64,000 nt of DNA, taken from the NCBI GenBank assembly GCA_938074205.1, contig CALJES010000004.1:124001-188000 (forward strand). The letters are read 5' to 3'. Below, piece after piece: positions 14,457-23,322 of this stretch. A program made the position numbers and the translations under genes. Origin of the DNA: an uncultured bacterium (GTDB taxonomy: Bacteria; Armatimonadota; UBA5829). Numbering within the stretch: the first letter of the stretch is position 1; every line of letters begins with the position of its first letter. Below the pieces are notes generated by a model that was given only the letters and a program-made list of their open reading frames with translations, made no database searches and was not told the DNA's origin.

Positions 14457-15881
14457 ATGAAGCTGAGCAAATTCGAAGTCCTTTCTAGGGAAGATATATC
14501 CTTAATACATGAGGCGACTCTTGACATACTTTCCGACTGCGGTGTCAAGGTTCTCAGCAGGCGAATGCTGGAATTTCTGGCATCCAGAGGGTTAAATGTC
14601 GACTCAGAGCGCCAGATTGTGCGATTCAGCAGGTCGTGTATCGAAGATGCCCTTTCGAAGGTTCCGAGGAGTTTCGATGTTTACGATCGCGAGGGCAGGT
14701 TTGCATTTACTTTGGGAGATGGAACCCCCAGAATAGCAGCGGGGCACAATGCAGTTTTCTGGGTAGATTCTGAAACAGGCGAGACTAGGCCTTCTAAGGT
14801 GTCAGATGTAGAAGCGTTCGCGCGCATATGCGACAAGCTGGCAAACATCGATGTTCTAGGAATACCCGTTATGCCGCAAGATGTGCCCAATCCGCGTGCC
14901 ACGCTGATTTATGCGGTGAAGGCTTGTATCGAGAACTCTACCAAGCCAATCTACTTCTCCACGGACAAGCCCGACGTCAACCGCACGTGTATAGATCTGC
15001 TGCGCGTTGCTTTCAAAGGGGATATGGAATCACAGGTCTACGGTATGAGCCAGCTTTCTCCCACTAGTCCCCTGTTCTGGGAAGAAAGCGTTTGCGAGGC
15101 GCTGGAAGATACGGTCAGAATGGGTGTGCCACTTGCGATTTTGCCAGAGCCGAACGCCGGGGTATCCGCACCCTATACACTTGCCGGGCTTCTCACAGTG
15201 AACAATGCTGAGTGTCTTTCAGGACTTGTGATCAGCCAGCTCATTCAGCCAGGTGCTAAGGTGCTTTACGCCAATTCCTGGACCACAACCGACATGCGCA
15301 CCGGCGCAGCGCTTGTAGGCTCGATCGAAACCAGTATTTGTAGAATAGCCGGTGCTCAGCTTGCAAAGTTCTATCAGGTTCCTTGTCACACAACTGCTCC
15401 CAATTCAGACAATCACGCTCACGATGAGCAAAATTCCTGGGAGAAGACTTTCAGCCAGTTGTGCTCGATTGCAGCCGGAAACGACCTGATCGTAAACTGC
15501 GGTATGTTCGCGACAGGTATGACCTGCAGCAACGAACAGCTTATTATGGACGACGAGATTACCGCTATGTGTCGGCGTTTGGTTGATGGCATTAGCGTCA
15601 CCCAGGACACCATCGCAGTCGACCTCATAAAACAAATCGGTCCCCAAGGGGAGGGATACCTTACAGCCGATCACACGTTTAATCATCTACGAAGCGGCGA
15701 GCATTTTGTGCCTAGGCTCGCGGTGAGGGGACCGTATGCCTCGTGGAAATCGGCCGGGGCAAAAGATACTTACGAGCTTGCGAAGGACTGGGCGCGCAAA
15801 CTAAGCGCCGACGTGACCACTCCTTTGGATTCAGACCGTAAGGCAAAACTCGAAGAAATACTCCAATCATTCGGCGGCTAA
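14457..15881 (+). CDS. Trimethylamine methyltransferase (MttB)-family corrinoid methyltransferase, non-pyrrolysine
   Basis: 474 residues, near the MttB length of about 490. Conserved MttB-family segments are visible: MSQLSPTSPLFW, LPEPNAGVSAPYT, LYANSWTTTDMRTGAALVGSIETS and near the end QIGPQGEGYLTADHTFNHLRSGEHF. The frame is continuous with no in-frame amber, so it lacks pyrrolysine and belongs with the MtgB/MtpB/MtcB-like group that demethylates quaternary amines (glycine betaine, proline betaine, carnitine) onto a corrinoid protein. The partner corrinoid protein and its reactivase are not in this window. Substrate not determinable. Confidence 0.9.
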   Translation: MKLSKFEVLSREDISLIHEATLDILSDCGVKVLSRRMLEFLASRGLNVDSERQIVRFSRSCIEDALSKVPRSFDVYDREGRFAFTLGDGTPRIAAGHNAVFWVDSETGETRPSKVSDVEAFARICDKLANIDVLGIPVMPQDVPNPRATLIYAVKACIENSTKPIYFSTDKPDVNRTCIDLLRVAFKGDMESQVYGMSQLSPTSPLFWEESVCEALEDTVRMGVPLAILPEPNAGVSAPYTLAGLLTVNNAECLSGLVISQLIQPGAKVLYANSWTTTDMRTGAALVGSIETSICRIAGAQLAKFYQVPCHTTAPNSDNHAHDEQNSWEKTFSQLCSIAAGNDLIVNCGMFATGMTCSNEQLIMDDEITAMCRRLVDGISVTQDTIAVDLIKQIGPQGEGYLTADHTFNHLRSGEHFVPRLAVRGPYASWKSAGAKDTYELAKDWARKLSADVTTPLDSDRKAKLEEILQSFGG

Positions 15882-15911
15882 AGCCGCAGTTGTGCTTCGC
15901 ACATAATCCCC

Positions 15912-17552
15912 TTACGGTTCAGGTTCTCCGCGAAGTCGGGAGTATATAACGTTTCGGTCGTAAGTTCTGCCTATCCCGTCGTAGGGACAGTGCAGGTAGC
16001 CTGCTGACAGCCAATATGTAGGTGGCCTGCTCGGGAGGTCAAGAATTGCAGCGTGCAGGTGTAGCAGCGCCAGCGACAGAGGGTCGTTGAAGCTCGCGTT
16101 AATGTGGTTTTTGCTCTGCACAAAGAAACCATTTGTGACTCGCGATTCAAGGGCGTTATCCGCAATTTTCTGGGCAAGGTCCAAATAAACCTGCGACTTC
16201 GTGCCTTCCCAAAGCTCAAGCAATCCAAATATGAGAAGCGGATCGTTAGCACCGGTGGACATGTTCACGGCGGCGTTTTTGCCGGCTTCTTCCCCTAGAT
16301 CTCCCAAGCCCAAACCCCTGCCGATCTTTCGGACCATATCCCACATAAGCTTATCTTTGCTGAGTTTGTATGCGAGCGCGTATGGGAAGAAATACTGACT
16401 GCCCGCTGGCCTCTTTTCGAGCCACTTGGCTTCGACGTAACCGTCGTGCTTTCTATCTTCGGGTGTAAGTTTCGTGCCGTCGATGAGCATGGCCCAGAAG
16501 CTGTTAGTTTCCTCGTCGTAGCCGTACTTCGCGCGGGCGGTGAGTTCTTCCAATCCCCATTGCAGAAACTTTCGGCCTTTAGAACCCAGTGTTTCCCCCA
16601 GCCGAAGCAGGCAGGCAGCGCAGTATGTATAGCGTGCACCGTAGAGGTCTACCACCGTTGCTTCCGTAAAGCGCCCGCCGAATTCAGGGAACTGCTTCTC
16701 AACTCGTCGGCTTTCGGGATCGGAGAAGTTTTCAGCTCCGAGCTTCGTTACGGGATGCCTTGCGTCCATGTATCTCTGGGCTAGGCGCTCAGCCCACACA
16801 AGAGGCTTCGGATCGCCGGAGAAATGGCTCAGCATTGCAGCAGCATACACGAGATCTGTCCCGGAGATCATAAACGTTAAACCCTTGCCTATAAAAGGCA
16901 CCTTACCTCCCTTGTAGGTGTGGTCCCAGACGCCCGTCGGGTCGACGCCATAGTTGCCGTGACGATTGAAGTCCAAGTTCTCCCAATTCAGCACGTGAGC
17001 CGCCCAAGCAGCCTCGATGAGTTTACGGGTGGCGTCTGGGTCGATTCTCCACATAAATTCATAGTACGGGTAGTGACGCTTGAATTCGTGTACCTTGTTC
17101 TCGCCGACGGTCCTATCGCCCAATGCATCGTAACACCAATGGCCGCCCCAATACAGCAGACCGCTCGGATCGCGCAAGTTTTCAAAGGCGTACTTGGTGG
17201 CAGCTATCGCGGCGTTTCGATACTTCGGATCACCAGTGGCGGATGACAAACCGTCGAGCACGCGTATGAGAATCTGCTGACTTGCGAGGTTGCTGAGTAT
17301 CCACTTCTCGCCGTTCTTTTTCCAGACAGGCGGCTCAAGAGTATCTACATTTATCCCATCCACGAAAAGAGGTGTCTGTTTGGGGCCGTATACATCGCGT
17401 CCATGTGCCAGCACGTTGTCCGCGAAAGTTTTGACTGCATTCAAGTATTGTTCCGCTTTCATCTCCCTCTGCCTATCATTGGATGCACGGCAGGTCGACA
17501 ATGCTACCAGTCCTAACAGTACCAACAGCCACCGAAAAACCATTCCTCGCAT
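15912..17552 (-). CDS. Secreted alpha/alpha-barrel protein, pectate-lyase-like
   Basis: 546 residues from ATG 17552 (or 17543). Signal peptide MVFRWLLVLLGLVALSTCRA, possibly a lipoprotein. The segment PLFVDGINVDTLEPPVW, then SNLASQQILIRVLDGLSSATGDPKYRNAAI and LLYWGGHWCYDA resemble pectate lyase/(alpha/alpha)n-barrel proteins of soil and freshwater bacteria; helical repeats recur to the C-terminus (SLALLHLHAAILDLPSRP). Likely acts on plant or algal polysaccharide outside the cytoplasm. Distal gene of the minus-strand sugar cluster, 46 bp after the isomerase. Family assignment moderate; no active-site residues can be named with certainty. Confidence 0.6.
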   Translation of the reverse strand: MRGMVFRWLLVLLGLVALSTCRASNDRQREMKAEQYLNAVKTFADNVLAHGRDVYGPKQTPLFVDGINVDTLEPPVWKKNGEKWILSNLASQQILIRVLDGLSSATGDPKYRNAAIAATKYAFENLRDPSGLLYWGGHWCYDALGDRTVGENKVHEFKRHYPYYEFMWRIDPDATRKLIEAAWAAHVLNWENLDFNRHGNYGVDPTGVWDHTYKGGKVPFIGKGLTFMISGTDLVYAAAMLSHFSGDPKPLVWAERLAQRYMDARHPVTKLGAENFSDPESRRVEKQFPEFGGRFTEATVVDLYGARYTYCAACLLRLGETLGSKGRKFLQWGLEELTARAKYGYDEETNSFWAMLIDGTKLTPEDRKHDGYVEAKWLEKRPAGSQYFFPYALAYKLSKDKLMWDMVRKIGRGLGLGDLGEEAGKNAAVNMSTGANDPLLIFGLLELWEGTKSQVYLDLAQKIADNALESRVTNGFFVQSKNHINASFNDPLSLALLHLHAAILDLPSRPPTYWLSAGYLHCPYDGIGRTYDRNVIYSRLRGEPEP

Positions 17553-17598
17553 ATCCTCTTCTCTCAGCCGATTGAACTTACGACTCTCATATCTTGAA

Positions 17599-18414
17599 TC
17601 AACAACATGAACATCCCGACTGCGCCGACATTGTGAGTTGCCGCATTCGCTTGAGAGATTCCATTTGATCCCCGGCAGGCCAGTACTCCAGACCGAAAAG
17701 CCCTTTGTAACCGGTTTCGTCGATGGCCTTGATAATGTTGATGTAGTTGAGTTCTCCGATATCCAGATCGTGCCTTCCGGGAACACCCGCGGAGTGGAAG
17801 TGACCGATAACGTCGATAAGTTCGCGGATTCGCTCTATTATGTTACCGCCCATTATCTGCATATGGTAGATATCAAAAAGAAGTTTCACTTTGGGACTTC
17901 CGACCTGGCGAACGATATCTGCACCCTCCTCAGCCGACCACAAGAAGTATCCGTGGTGATCAACACGCGTATTCAGAGCTTCCAAGAAAAGCTGGAAATT
18001 CTCCGCCTCAGCCACTTCAGCAGCTGCCTTGAGGGTGTCTATCACGCTCCTTTTTTGCGCATACAGCGAAACGCCCGGTAAGCAGTTGCCGGTGCAAGTG
18101 ATTGCTGCGTGGCAGTTGATGTCTTTGCAGATTTTGATCGTTTCCTTGAGGCGTGCGAGGTACTTTGGGCGATCTTCTGGGTCTACCAGTGAACCGCCGA
18201 TGCTTGCGTCGGGGGCATTTACCACTGCGTTGTTGATGAGTATCCCGTTGTCGGCACAGAACTTTCCAAGGGCAGGAATGCCGCGGTCTGTGCCACCCAT
18301 GTCATAAAACCAAAACTCGATAGCGTCGAAACCGGCATCGTGTACGCGCTTCGCTCGCTCTACTAAGGGCAGATCTTCGAATACAGCCTCGATACACACA
18401 TCAACTCTCGGCAT
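17599..18414 (-). CDS. Hydroxypyruvate isomerase-like TIM-barrel protein
   Basis: 271 residues of the xylose isomerase-like TIM-barrel superfamily (PF01261). Segments LFLEALNTRVDHHGYFL (Glu and His), KLLFDIYHMQIMGGN, GHFHSAGVPGRHDLDIGELNY and GLFGLEYWP correspond to the Hyi-type metal- and substrate-binding residues of hydroxypyruvate isomerase, which converts hydroxypyruvate to tartronate semialdehyde. Specificity in this lineage is often unclear. The C-terminus SGCSCC is Cys-rich and unusual. Encoded with a second TIM-barrel isomerase. Confidence 0.8.
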   Translation of the reverse strand: MPRVDVCIEAVFEDLPLVERAKRVHDAGFDAIEFWFYDMGGTDRGIPALGKFCADNGILINNAVVNAPDASIGGSLVDPEDRPKYLARLKETIKICKDINCHAAITCTGNCLPGVSLYAQKRSVIDTLKAAAEVAEAENFQLFLEALNTRVDHHGYFLWSAEEGADIVRQVGSPKVKLLFDIYHMQIMGGNIIERIRELIDVIGHFHSAGVPGRHDLDIGELNYINIIKAIDETGYKGLFGLEYWPAGDQMESLKRMRQLTMSAQSGCSCC

Positions 18415-18473
18415 TATTAACCTCCTAATGCTGACCGTATTGGCTTTTTCTTGTATAATTGCTTTACTTGGCG

Positions 18474-19247
18474 CTATGAAATCTCAGCATCAATGCCCCG
18501 CAGGAATTCCAACGCCTTCCGGCACTCGCTTTCGAAGTCGTTCCAGCGGCACTCCACGGACATCCTATCGTTGTAACCTACGGCGCGCAGGTTTCGGAAG
18601 AACTCACGATGAGGATAAGAACCGCTGCCAGGATAAAAGCGTCCCGTATCGGCCGTGTGCGTGTGCACGATGTAATCACCCGATTCCAGAATGTGCTCCA
18701 GCGGCTCCTTTTCCTCATCTATGTGGTAAAGGTCCGCAAGTACTCTGACGAACGGATGATCCGCAGCTTTGGCGAGTTCGACTGCCTCCGCAACTGAGTT
18801 TATGATGTTGCTTTCCTTCGAATTCAACGGCTCGATCGCGATAGTTATTCCGTGTGTTCCCGCAACCTGCCCTGCCAGGCTTACAAATTCTACGAGCTGC
18901 TGCCAAGCTTCTTCCCGAGGGAAGCCTTCAGGCACAGTCCTTGCTCCGCCACTGCCAAATACTACGATCTCCCCGCCGAGTTCTTCAATGCGCTCGAAGG
19001 CGGTGCGCAGATATCGTTCCACCCGATACTTGTCCACCTCAGGTCCCGTTACTTTCATATCGCCGGGCAGTAGGCAGTTCCAAGCTTCCGGAACGATCTC
19101 GAGCAAGTGAACTTGTTCCAGAATAGGCTCAAACTCTGAATCCGGGGACTCCGCCTTCACCGTCGAAACGGGAAGTTCTATGTAGTCGTAACCCGCTTCC
19201 TGAACGATCTCGGCCTTGTCCAGGCCAACACAGCAACCGAATCTCAT
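18474..19247 (-). CDS. Sugar phosphate isomerase/epimerase-family TIM barrel
   Basis: 257 residues; AP-endonuclease-2-like fold (PF01261) with IAIEPLNSKESNIIN (metal Glu), RVLADLYHIDEEKEP (Asp/His), IVHTHTADTGRFYPGSG and RMSVECRWNDF (Glu near the C-terminus). These are the usual metal ligands of xylose isomerase-like epimerases. Cytoplasmic. The start lies 5 bp after the FAD oxidoreductase stop, so they are in one operon. Likely processes a keto sugar or an oxidised derivative; substrate unknown. Confidence 0.85.
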   Translation of the reverse strand: MRFGCCVGLDKAEIVQEAGYDYIELPVSTVKAESPDSEFEPILEQVHLLEIVPEAWNCLLPGDMKVTGPEVDKYRVERYLRTAFERIEELGGEIVVFGSGGARTVPEGFPREEAWQQLVEFVSLAGQVAGTHGITIAIEPLNSKESNIINSVAEAVELAKAADHPFVRVLADLYHIDEEKEPLEHILESGDYIVHTHTADTGRFYPGSGSYPHREFFRNLRAVGYNDRMSVECRWNDFESECRKALEFLRGIDAEIS

Positions 19248-19251
19248 TACC

Positions 19252-20547
19252 TCAACTTTGACCTCCCTTAGACTGTTTCCCGGCAGCGACCTTGCTCAGA
19301 CTTGCGCCCTGGTCAAGAAGCTCGCGTTGGAGCCGTTTGACGTCTAGGTCACGCGGAGAAACCTTCCACCTGGCGCATAGAGCCGCTGCCGTACCGGCAG
19401 CCTGGCCGACCGCAAAAGCTATAGGCATCACTCGGAGCGAGGAATGTGCTTCGTGTGTTGCCGAGATGGGTCTGCCGGCAACCAGTAGATTAGAAATGTT
19501 CAAAGGTACAAGGCAACGGTAGGGGATATCGTAGCTTTCTCCGGGCGGCAAATGCTTGATAACAGTGCCGCCGCCGGCCGGATCGTGTATGTCAATCGAG
19601 TAAGAACCGCGTGCTATGCCGTCATGAAACTTTGCGGCGGAAAGAACATCTTCCGCTGTGAGCACGTATTGTCCCACAATCCGCCGCGTTTCGCGTACGC
19701 CTATCTGCGTTCCGGTAGTCATAAGATATGAGTTTTCAAAACCCGGAACATCGGCTCGCAAGAAGTCGCAAATCTGTTTTGCCTGCCGCCGCCCTTCGAT
19801 TTCTGCAGCGGTAAGCTCGCGTGCAGATGTGCCATCTAGTTTTATAACCCTTGTGGTGTTGAAGTGAACCTCGCCCCTGCGGGTTGTGAAGAAAAACAGA
19901 ACGTTATCTCGTGGGCAGTTTATCCGACCTTCGCTGCGTGCTACCAAGTAGAGCCTGTTAATCTCATCTCGAGAAGGCATGCGGTCTATGTCTACGCCTG
20001 CCACACGAAAGTTAAGCGTCATTGGTTGCGTCAGACCATCACCCGAGCGGCCCTTTTCGCAGGGGACCCACGCTGTATAAGCAAGGTCGGCGTCGCCTGT
20101 TGCATCCACGAAGACCTTCGCCTTAATCTTTCGCTCTGCTGGCTTGGCAAAAACTCTTATTGATGCTATCCGCGATCTTTGAACGTCCGCACCGCACACA
20201 AACGCGTGCAACAGCATCTTGACCCCGGATTCGAGGCATATTTCGTCGGCTACCACCTTGAGAAGTTCAGGGTCAAAAGCCCATTTCTCTTGCGGACCTC
20301 CCCAACCGCCCTTTGCGGACAACCTGTCGATAATCTCTTGGAAGATGCCCTTTATGATCTGCTCGGAGCCGGCATAAAAGGTCATGAAAGGGTTTACGAG
20401 ACCTGCGGTTGCCATCCCGCCCAGGAAGCCGTAACGCTCGATCAGAAGAACTTCAGCTCCAGTCCGCGCGGCCGCAACGCTCGCCGCAATACCTGCCGGT
20501 CCTCCGCCGCAAACCACGACGTCGTATGTACGATCACCTTCTGACAT
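19252..20547 (-). CDS. FAD-dependent oxidoreductase
   Basis: About 431 residues from ATG 20547 (an upstream TTG at 20553 is possible; neither has a strong ribosome site). Dinucleotide-binding motif DVVVCGGGPAGIAASVAAARTGAEVLLIERYGFLGG in two parts at the N-terminus, with GGMATAGLVNPF, and a second FAD contact KVFVDATGDADLAY. This is the FAD-dependent oxidoreductase family PF12831, common in sugar operons of Planctomycetes and Armatimonadota and thought to oxidise sugars or their derivatives. C-terminal LLVAGRPISATHEAHSSLRVMPIAFAVGQAAGTAAAL is typical. Confidence 0.9.
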   Translation of the reverse strand: MSEGDRTYDVVVCGGGPAGIAASVAAARTGAEVLLIERYGFLGGMATAGLVNPFMTFYAGSEQIIKGIFQEIIDRLSAKGGWGGPQEKWAFDPELLKVVADEICLESGVKMLLHAFVCGADVQRSRIASIRVFAKPAERKIKAKVFVDATGDADLAYTAWVPCEKGRSGDGLTQPMTLNFRVAGVDIDRMPSRDEINRLYLVARSEGRINCPRDNVLFFFTTRRGEVHFNTTRVIKLDGTSARELTAAEIEGRRQAKQICDFLRADVPGFENSYLMTTGTQIGVRETRRIVGQYVLTAEDVLSAAKFHDGIARGSYSIDIHDPAGGGTVIKHLPPGESYDIPYRCLVPLNISNLLVAGRPISATHEAHSSLRVMPIAFAVGQAAGTAAALCARWKVSPRDLDVKRLQRELLDQGASLSKVAAGKQSKGGQS

Positions 20548-20639
20548 ACTCAATCACAAACAACAGTCTTGACTACAAATGTCAGCAAAACAGCCCAATT
20601 GCCAGCAAGACGGAATTAACCAGCTTCCTGTATACCATT

Positions 20640-22133
20640 TCACTGTCTAGAGAAAGGATTCTCACTCGGATAAGCGGCTCCTGCTGGCAGCGGCACGCCG
20701 ATGTCTTCGATCCCCAGCAGCCGTAATGCATCAAAAAGAACCTTTCCAGCGCGTTCGAACGCAACTGCCCCGTGGTGCGGGAAGCGTTTTTCAAGCAACA
20801 CGTGCCTATAAAAACGGGCGAAGCCCGGAATAGCAAAGATGCCTATTCCGCCGTGACTTCTTGGATCTATATCCAGAATCTCCCCTTCTGCAATGTAGCT
20901 CATCAGCTCGTTGTCGACGTTGGCCTGCAATCGGAACCACGTGGCAGGTCCTGGCCGCAATTGACCGTCCAGCGTTCCGCGGGTTATGCTTGGTGGCGAG
21001 CCGGGTTCCTCCATAAGGCGCTTCATTATGAGCTGATACTTAAGCGACAGGGTTTTCATGCAGCAGGCAGGCGTATTGCCACAATGGAATCCCATAAACA
21101 GGTCCCGCGGCTCAGCCCCCTTGAGATCTTGCCCGATGACCATGTCAGCCGGCACCGTGTTATTGATGTCGAGCAATGTTGCTGGAACACCGCTGGCCAG
21201 GTATGCTATGTATTCGCTAATGGCGCCATATATGTCGACCTCACAAGCCACCGGCATCCCTTTTGCGGAAAGTCTGCCATTCACGTAACAGGGGACAAAT
21301 CCGAAAGCCCTCTCAAATGCAGGCCAGCACTTGTTGGCAAAAACCGCATACTGCCGCGAACCCAAGTTTTCCCGTGCGAATCGGCTTAGCGCTACCTCGA
21401 ACCTCGCTAGAGAAGGCAAGAGCTCAGGGTATGTATTGCCCTCTCCGAGTTCCCGAGACATATCGTCGACAACCTCCGCCACCTCCGGATCCTTCTCGTC
21501 AACTGCATTGAAGATGGTCAACAGGTCGAGCTCGCTGTTTTCCATGAGTTCGATCCCAAGATGGTAGATCGGCTTCATCGGGGCGTTGCATGCGTAGAAG
21601 TCTTGTGGACGGGGGCCGAATGTTATGACTTTCAAGCCCATAAGCCCCAGAATCGCTCGCGCCACCGACTCAAAGTGCTTAATTTCGGGAGCAACTTCCT
21701 CAGGCAGCCCCACGGGCACCTCTGGTATATATATCTGCACGTCGCGGAGTGCGAAGTTGTAGCACGCGCTGAGCATGCCGCAAAATGCGTCGCCTCGGCC
21801 ATCGATTAAGTCCGAGCTGTCTTCCTCAGCCGCTCCGCATACCATCACAGGGCCCGCAAACTTCTCAGCGAATATCGAAAGAGGACCCTCCGGACCGAAG
21901 TTGCCCAGATATATAACTGCGGCGTTCGCGCCAACACGGTTGCATTCGTCCAGAGCAGCAAGAACCGATTTCTCGTTCTCGATAATAGTCTCGCATGGGT
22001 GGAAGTTTACGCCGATTCGGCTGCACTCTTGCGCAAGTCTGTTAAGTCTTCGTCGACTGAGTTCTATTGGGAAGCAGTCTCTGCTGACTGCGACGATCCC
22101 GATCTTTACTTCCGGTGCATTAGGCAGTGACAT
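20640..22133 (-). CDS. L-fucose/L-arabinose isomerase-family protein
   Basis: 497 residues from ATG 22133, preceded by AGGAGAG. An alpha/beta N-terminal part (VKIGIVAVSRDCFP ... ERVGANAAVIYLGNFGPEG) and a C-terminal domain with CEVDIYGAISEYIAYLASG (metal Glu/Asp), LFMGFHCGNTPACCM (His) and SHGGIGIF match the fucose isomerase-like fold. These proteins bind Mn2+ and interconvert aldoses and ketoses; many in this group are uncharacterised. With the class II aldolase upstream it suggests an isomerase-aldolase route for a deoxy- or pentose sugar; the needed kinase is not adjacent. Confidence 0.8.
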   Translation of the reverse strand: MSLPNAPEVKIGIVAVSRDCFPIELSRRRLNRLAQECSRIGVNFHPCETIIENEKSVLAALDECNRVGANAAVIYLGNFGPEGPLSIFAEKFAGPVMVCGAAEEDSSDLIDGRGDAFCGMLSACYNFALRDVQIYIPEVPVGLPEEVAPEIKHFESVARAILGLMGLKVITFGPRPQDFYACNAPMKPIYHLGIELMENSELDLLTIFNAVDEKDPEVAEVVDDMSRELGEGNTYPELLPSLARFEVALSRFARENLGSRQYAVFANKCWPAFERAFGFVPCYVNGRLSAKGMPVACEVDIYGAISEYIAYLASGVPATLLDINNTVPADMVIGQDLKGAEPRDLFMGFHCGNTPACCMKTLSLKYQLIMKRLMEEPGSPPSITRGTLDGQLRPGPATWFRLQANVDNELMSYIAEGEILDIDPRSHGGIGIFAIPGFARFYRHVLLEKRFPHHGAVAFERAGKVLFDALRLLGIEDIGVPLPAGAAYPSENPFSRQ

Positions 22134-22199
22134 CTTGATCTCTCCTCTTATGCTGCGAGGTATGTGGCCTCCGCCTGGCACATTGCGTTATCAACTTGA

Positions 22200-22631
22200 C
22201 TAATAATCCACAAGCGCACAGGTTAGTTCCCCTTCGCAGACAATCTCATCATCAACCTTCGACTCGCAGCGTATTCTCCAAATACCTCTTCGGTTAAAGA
22301 CAAGCTCGACCGTCGTAACAATCTTGTCTCCGGGAACGACCGCGCGGCGAAAGCGCACGCCGTCTATCGCGGCAAAATACGCCAACTTCCCTTTTGACTC
22401 CGGGTGAAGCATAAGCAAGTAGCAGCCAACTTGTGCCATGTGCTCCACGAGAAGCACACCCGGGAAAATCGCTCGGTCTGGAAAATGCCCTTGGAAGACC
22501 TTTTCGTTGGCCGAGACGTTCTTAATGCCCACGCAGCGTGTGCATTCGCTGTTTACCTCTATTATTCGGTCGACTAGCAGGAACGGATACCTGTGTGGGA
22601 TGATCTTTCTTATCTGTTCGATATCGATCAC
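22200..22631 (-). CDS. fabZ: 3-hydroxyacyl-ACP dehydratase FabZ
   Basis: 143 residues, the usual FabZ length. Hot-dog fold with PHRYPFLLVDR, catalytic His about 49 in QGHFPDR and catalytic Glu about 63 in VLLVEHMAQ. It dehydrates 3-hydroxyacyl-ACP in fatty-acid elongation in the cytoplasm. The start is GTG in a GTGA overlap with the ThuA stop, so translation is coupled. Its position among sugar genes, away from other fab or lpx genes, is unusual; it could be the main housekeeping copy or serve a special acyl chain. Confidence 0.92.
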   Translation of the reverse strand: MIDIEQIRKIIPHRYPFLLVDRIIEVNSECTRCVGIKNVSANEKVFQGHFPDRAIFPGVLLVEHMAQVGCYLLMLHPESKGKLAYFAAIDGVRFRRAVVPGDKIVTTVELVFNRRGIWRIRCESKVDDEIVCEGELTCALVDY

Positions 22632-23314
22632 GTCACATCACCGGTTGCAGCCCATTCGCATCCCCTCACGAGCGCTTTTTGAAAGCCTTCATTTTCCAAA
22701 GCTCGCATGTCGCCGCCTTCCCAAACGTGTCCCAGCACGTGATGATACACCCGACCTTCGCCGTATTGGGTTACTACCATCACCGGCTCGTCTCTGCCGG
22801 TTCCGCCTTTTTCGGGGTTAGACCAGGCTGTAGCCAAAACTCGATACGGCACACCGTGCATGTGCACAAGCCTGTGGTAAAGCTCGTCCCAAGTGCGAAA
22901 GTCCGCAAGTCCACAAGTTATGGGATGCTCCGAGTCAACAATTTTGACTTCGATCTCCTGAAACTGCCCGTGACCCGTTCCCTCGCGCCAAAGCAAACCA
23001 ACCATCTTTTCGTACTCTATCCACCCCGGAAAGGCGTTGTCAGCTGCGTGCATTACTACGAGTCCGGTGCCGCTTGCGATCGCCGATTCGAAGTTGTGTT
23101 TGGCAAGATCGCTCCACGCGGGACCGTTATAGTCGGAGAATATCAGATCAAAATCAGCCAGGGCTTTGGCGTCTTCCAGGGCGGCTGAGGGGTTCTCCGT
23201 TATCGTCACGCTGAATTTGCCTGAGTCCTCCAGCAGGCGTTTCAAAAAAGGCGATGAGCGCTTCCAATCGTGGTTGTTAGCCCCCGAAAGCAAGAGGCAC
23301 TTTATGAGCGGCAT
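22628..23314 (-). CDS. ThuA domain protein (trehalose-utilisation type)
   Basis: 228 residues with a glutamine-amidotransferase-like fold of the ThuA family (PF06283): NNHDWKRSSPFLKRLL, FDLIFSDYNGPAW, GTGLVVMHAADNAFPGW, ELYHRLVHMHGVPYRVLATAW and EGRVYHHVLGHVWE. ThuA in rhizobia is involved in trehalose/3-keto-disaccharide use, and many homologues occur in Planctomycetes sugar clusters with oxidoreductases, consistent with the FAD oxidoreductase here. No signal peptide. Start is 8 bp after the class II aldolase stop. Confidence 0.88.
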   Translation of the reverse strand: MPLIKCLLLSGANNHDWKRSSPFLKRLLEDSGKFSVTITENPSAALEDAKALADFDLIFSDYNGPAWSDLAKHNFESAIASGTGLVVMHAADNAFPGWIEYEKMVGLLWREGTGHGQFQEIEVKIVDSEHPITCGLADFRTWDELYHRLVHMHGVPYRVLATAWSNPEKGGTGRDEPVMVVTQYGEGRVYHHVLGHVWEGGDMRALENEGFQKALVRGCEWAATGDVT

Positions 23315-23322
23315 CAGCTACC

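Noticed and set aside
14457-15881. Pyrrolysine-containing MttB
   Set aside because: The frame has no in-frame TAG, and no pyl genes are nearby.
20772-21389. 205-codon open frame antisense to the fucose-isomerase-like gene
   Set aside because: Shadow frame of a well-supported gene; no recognisable motif.
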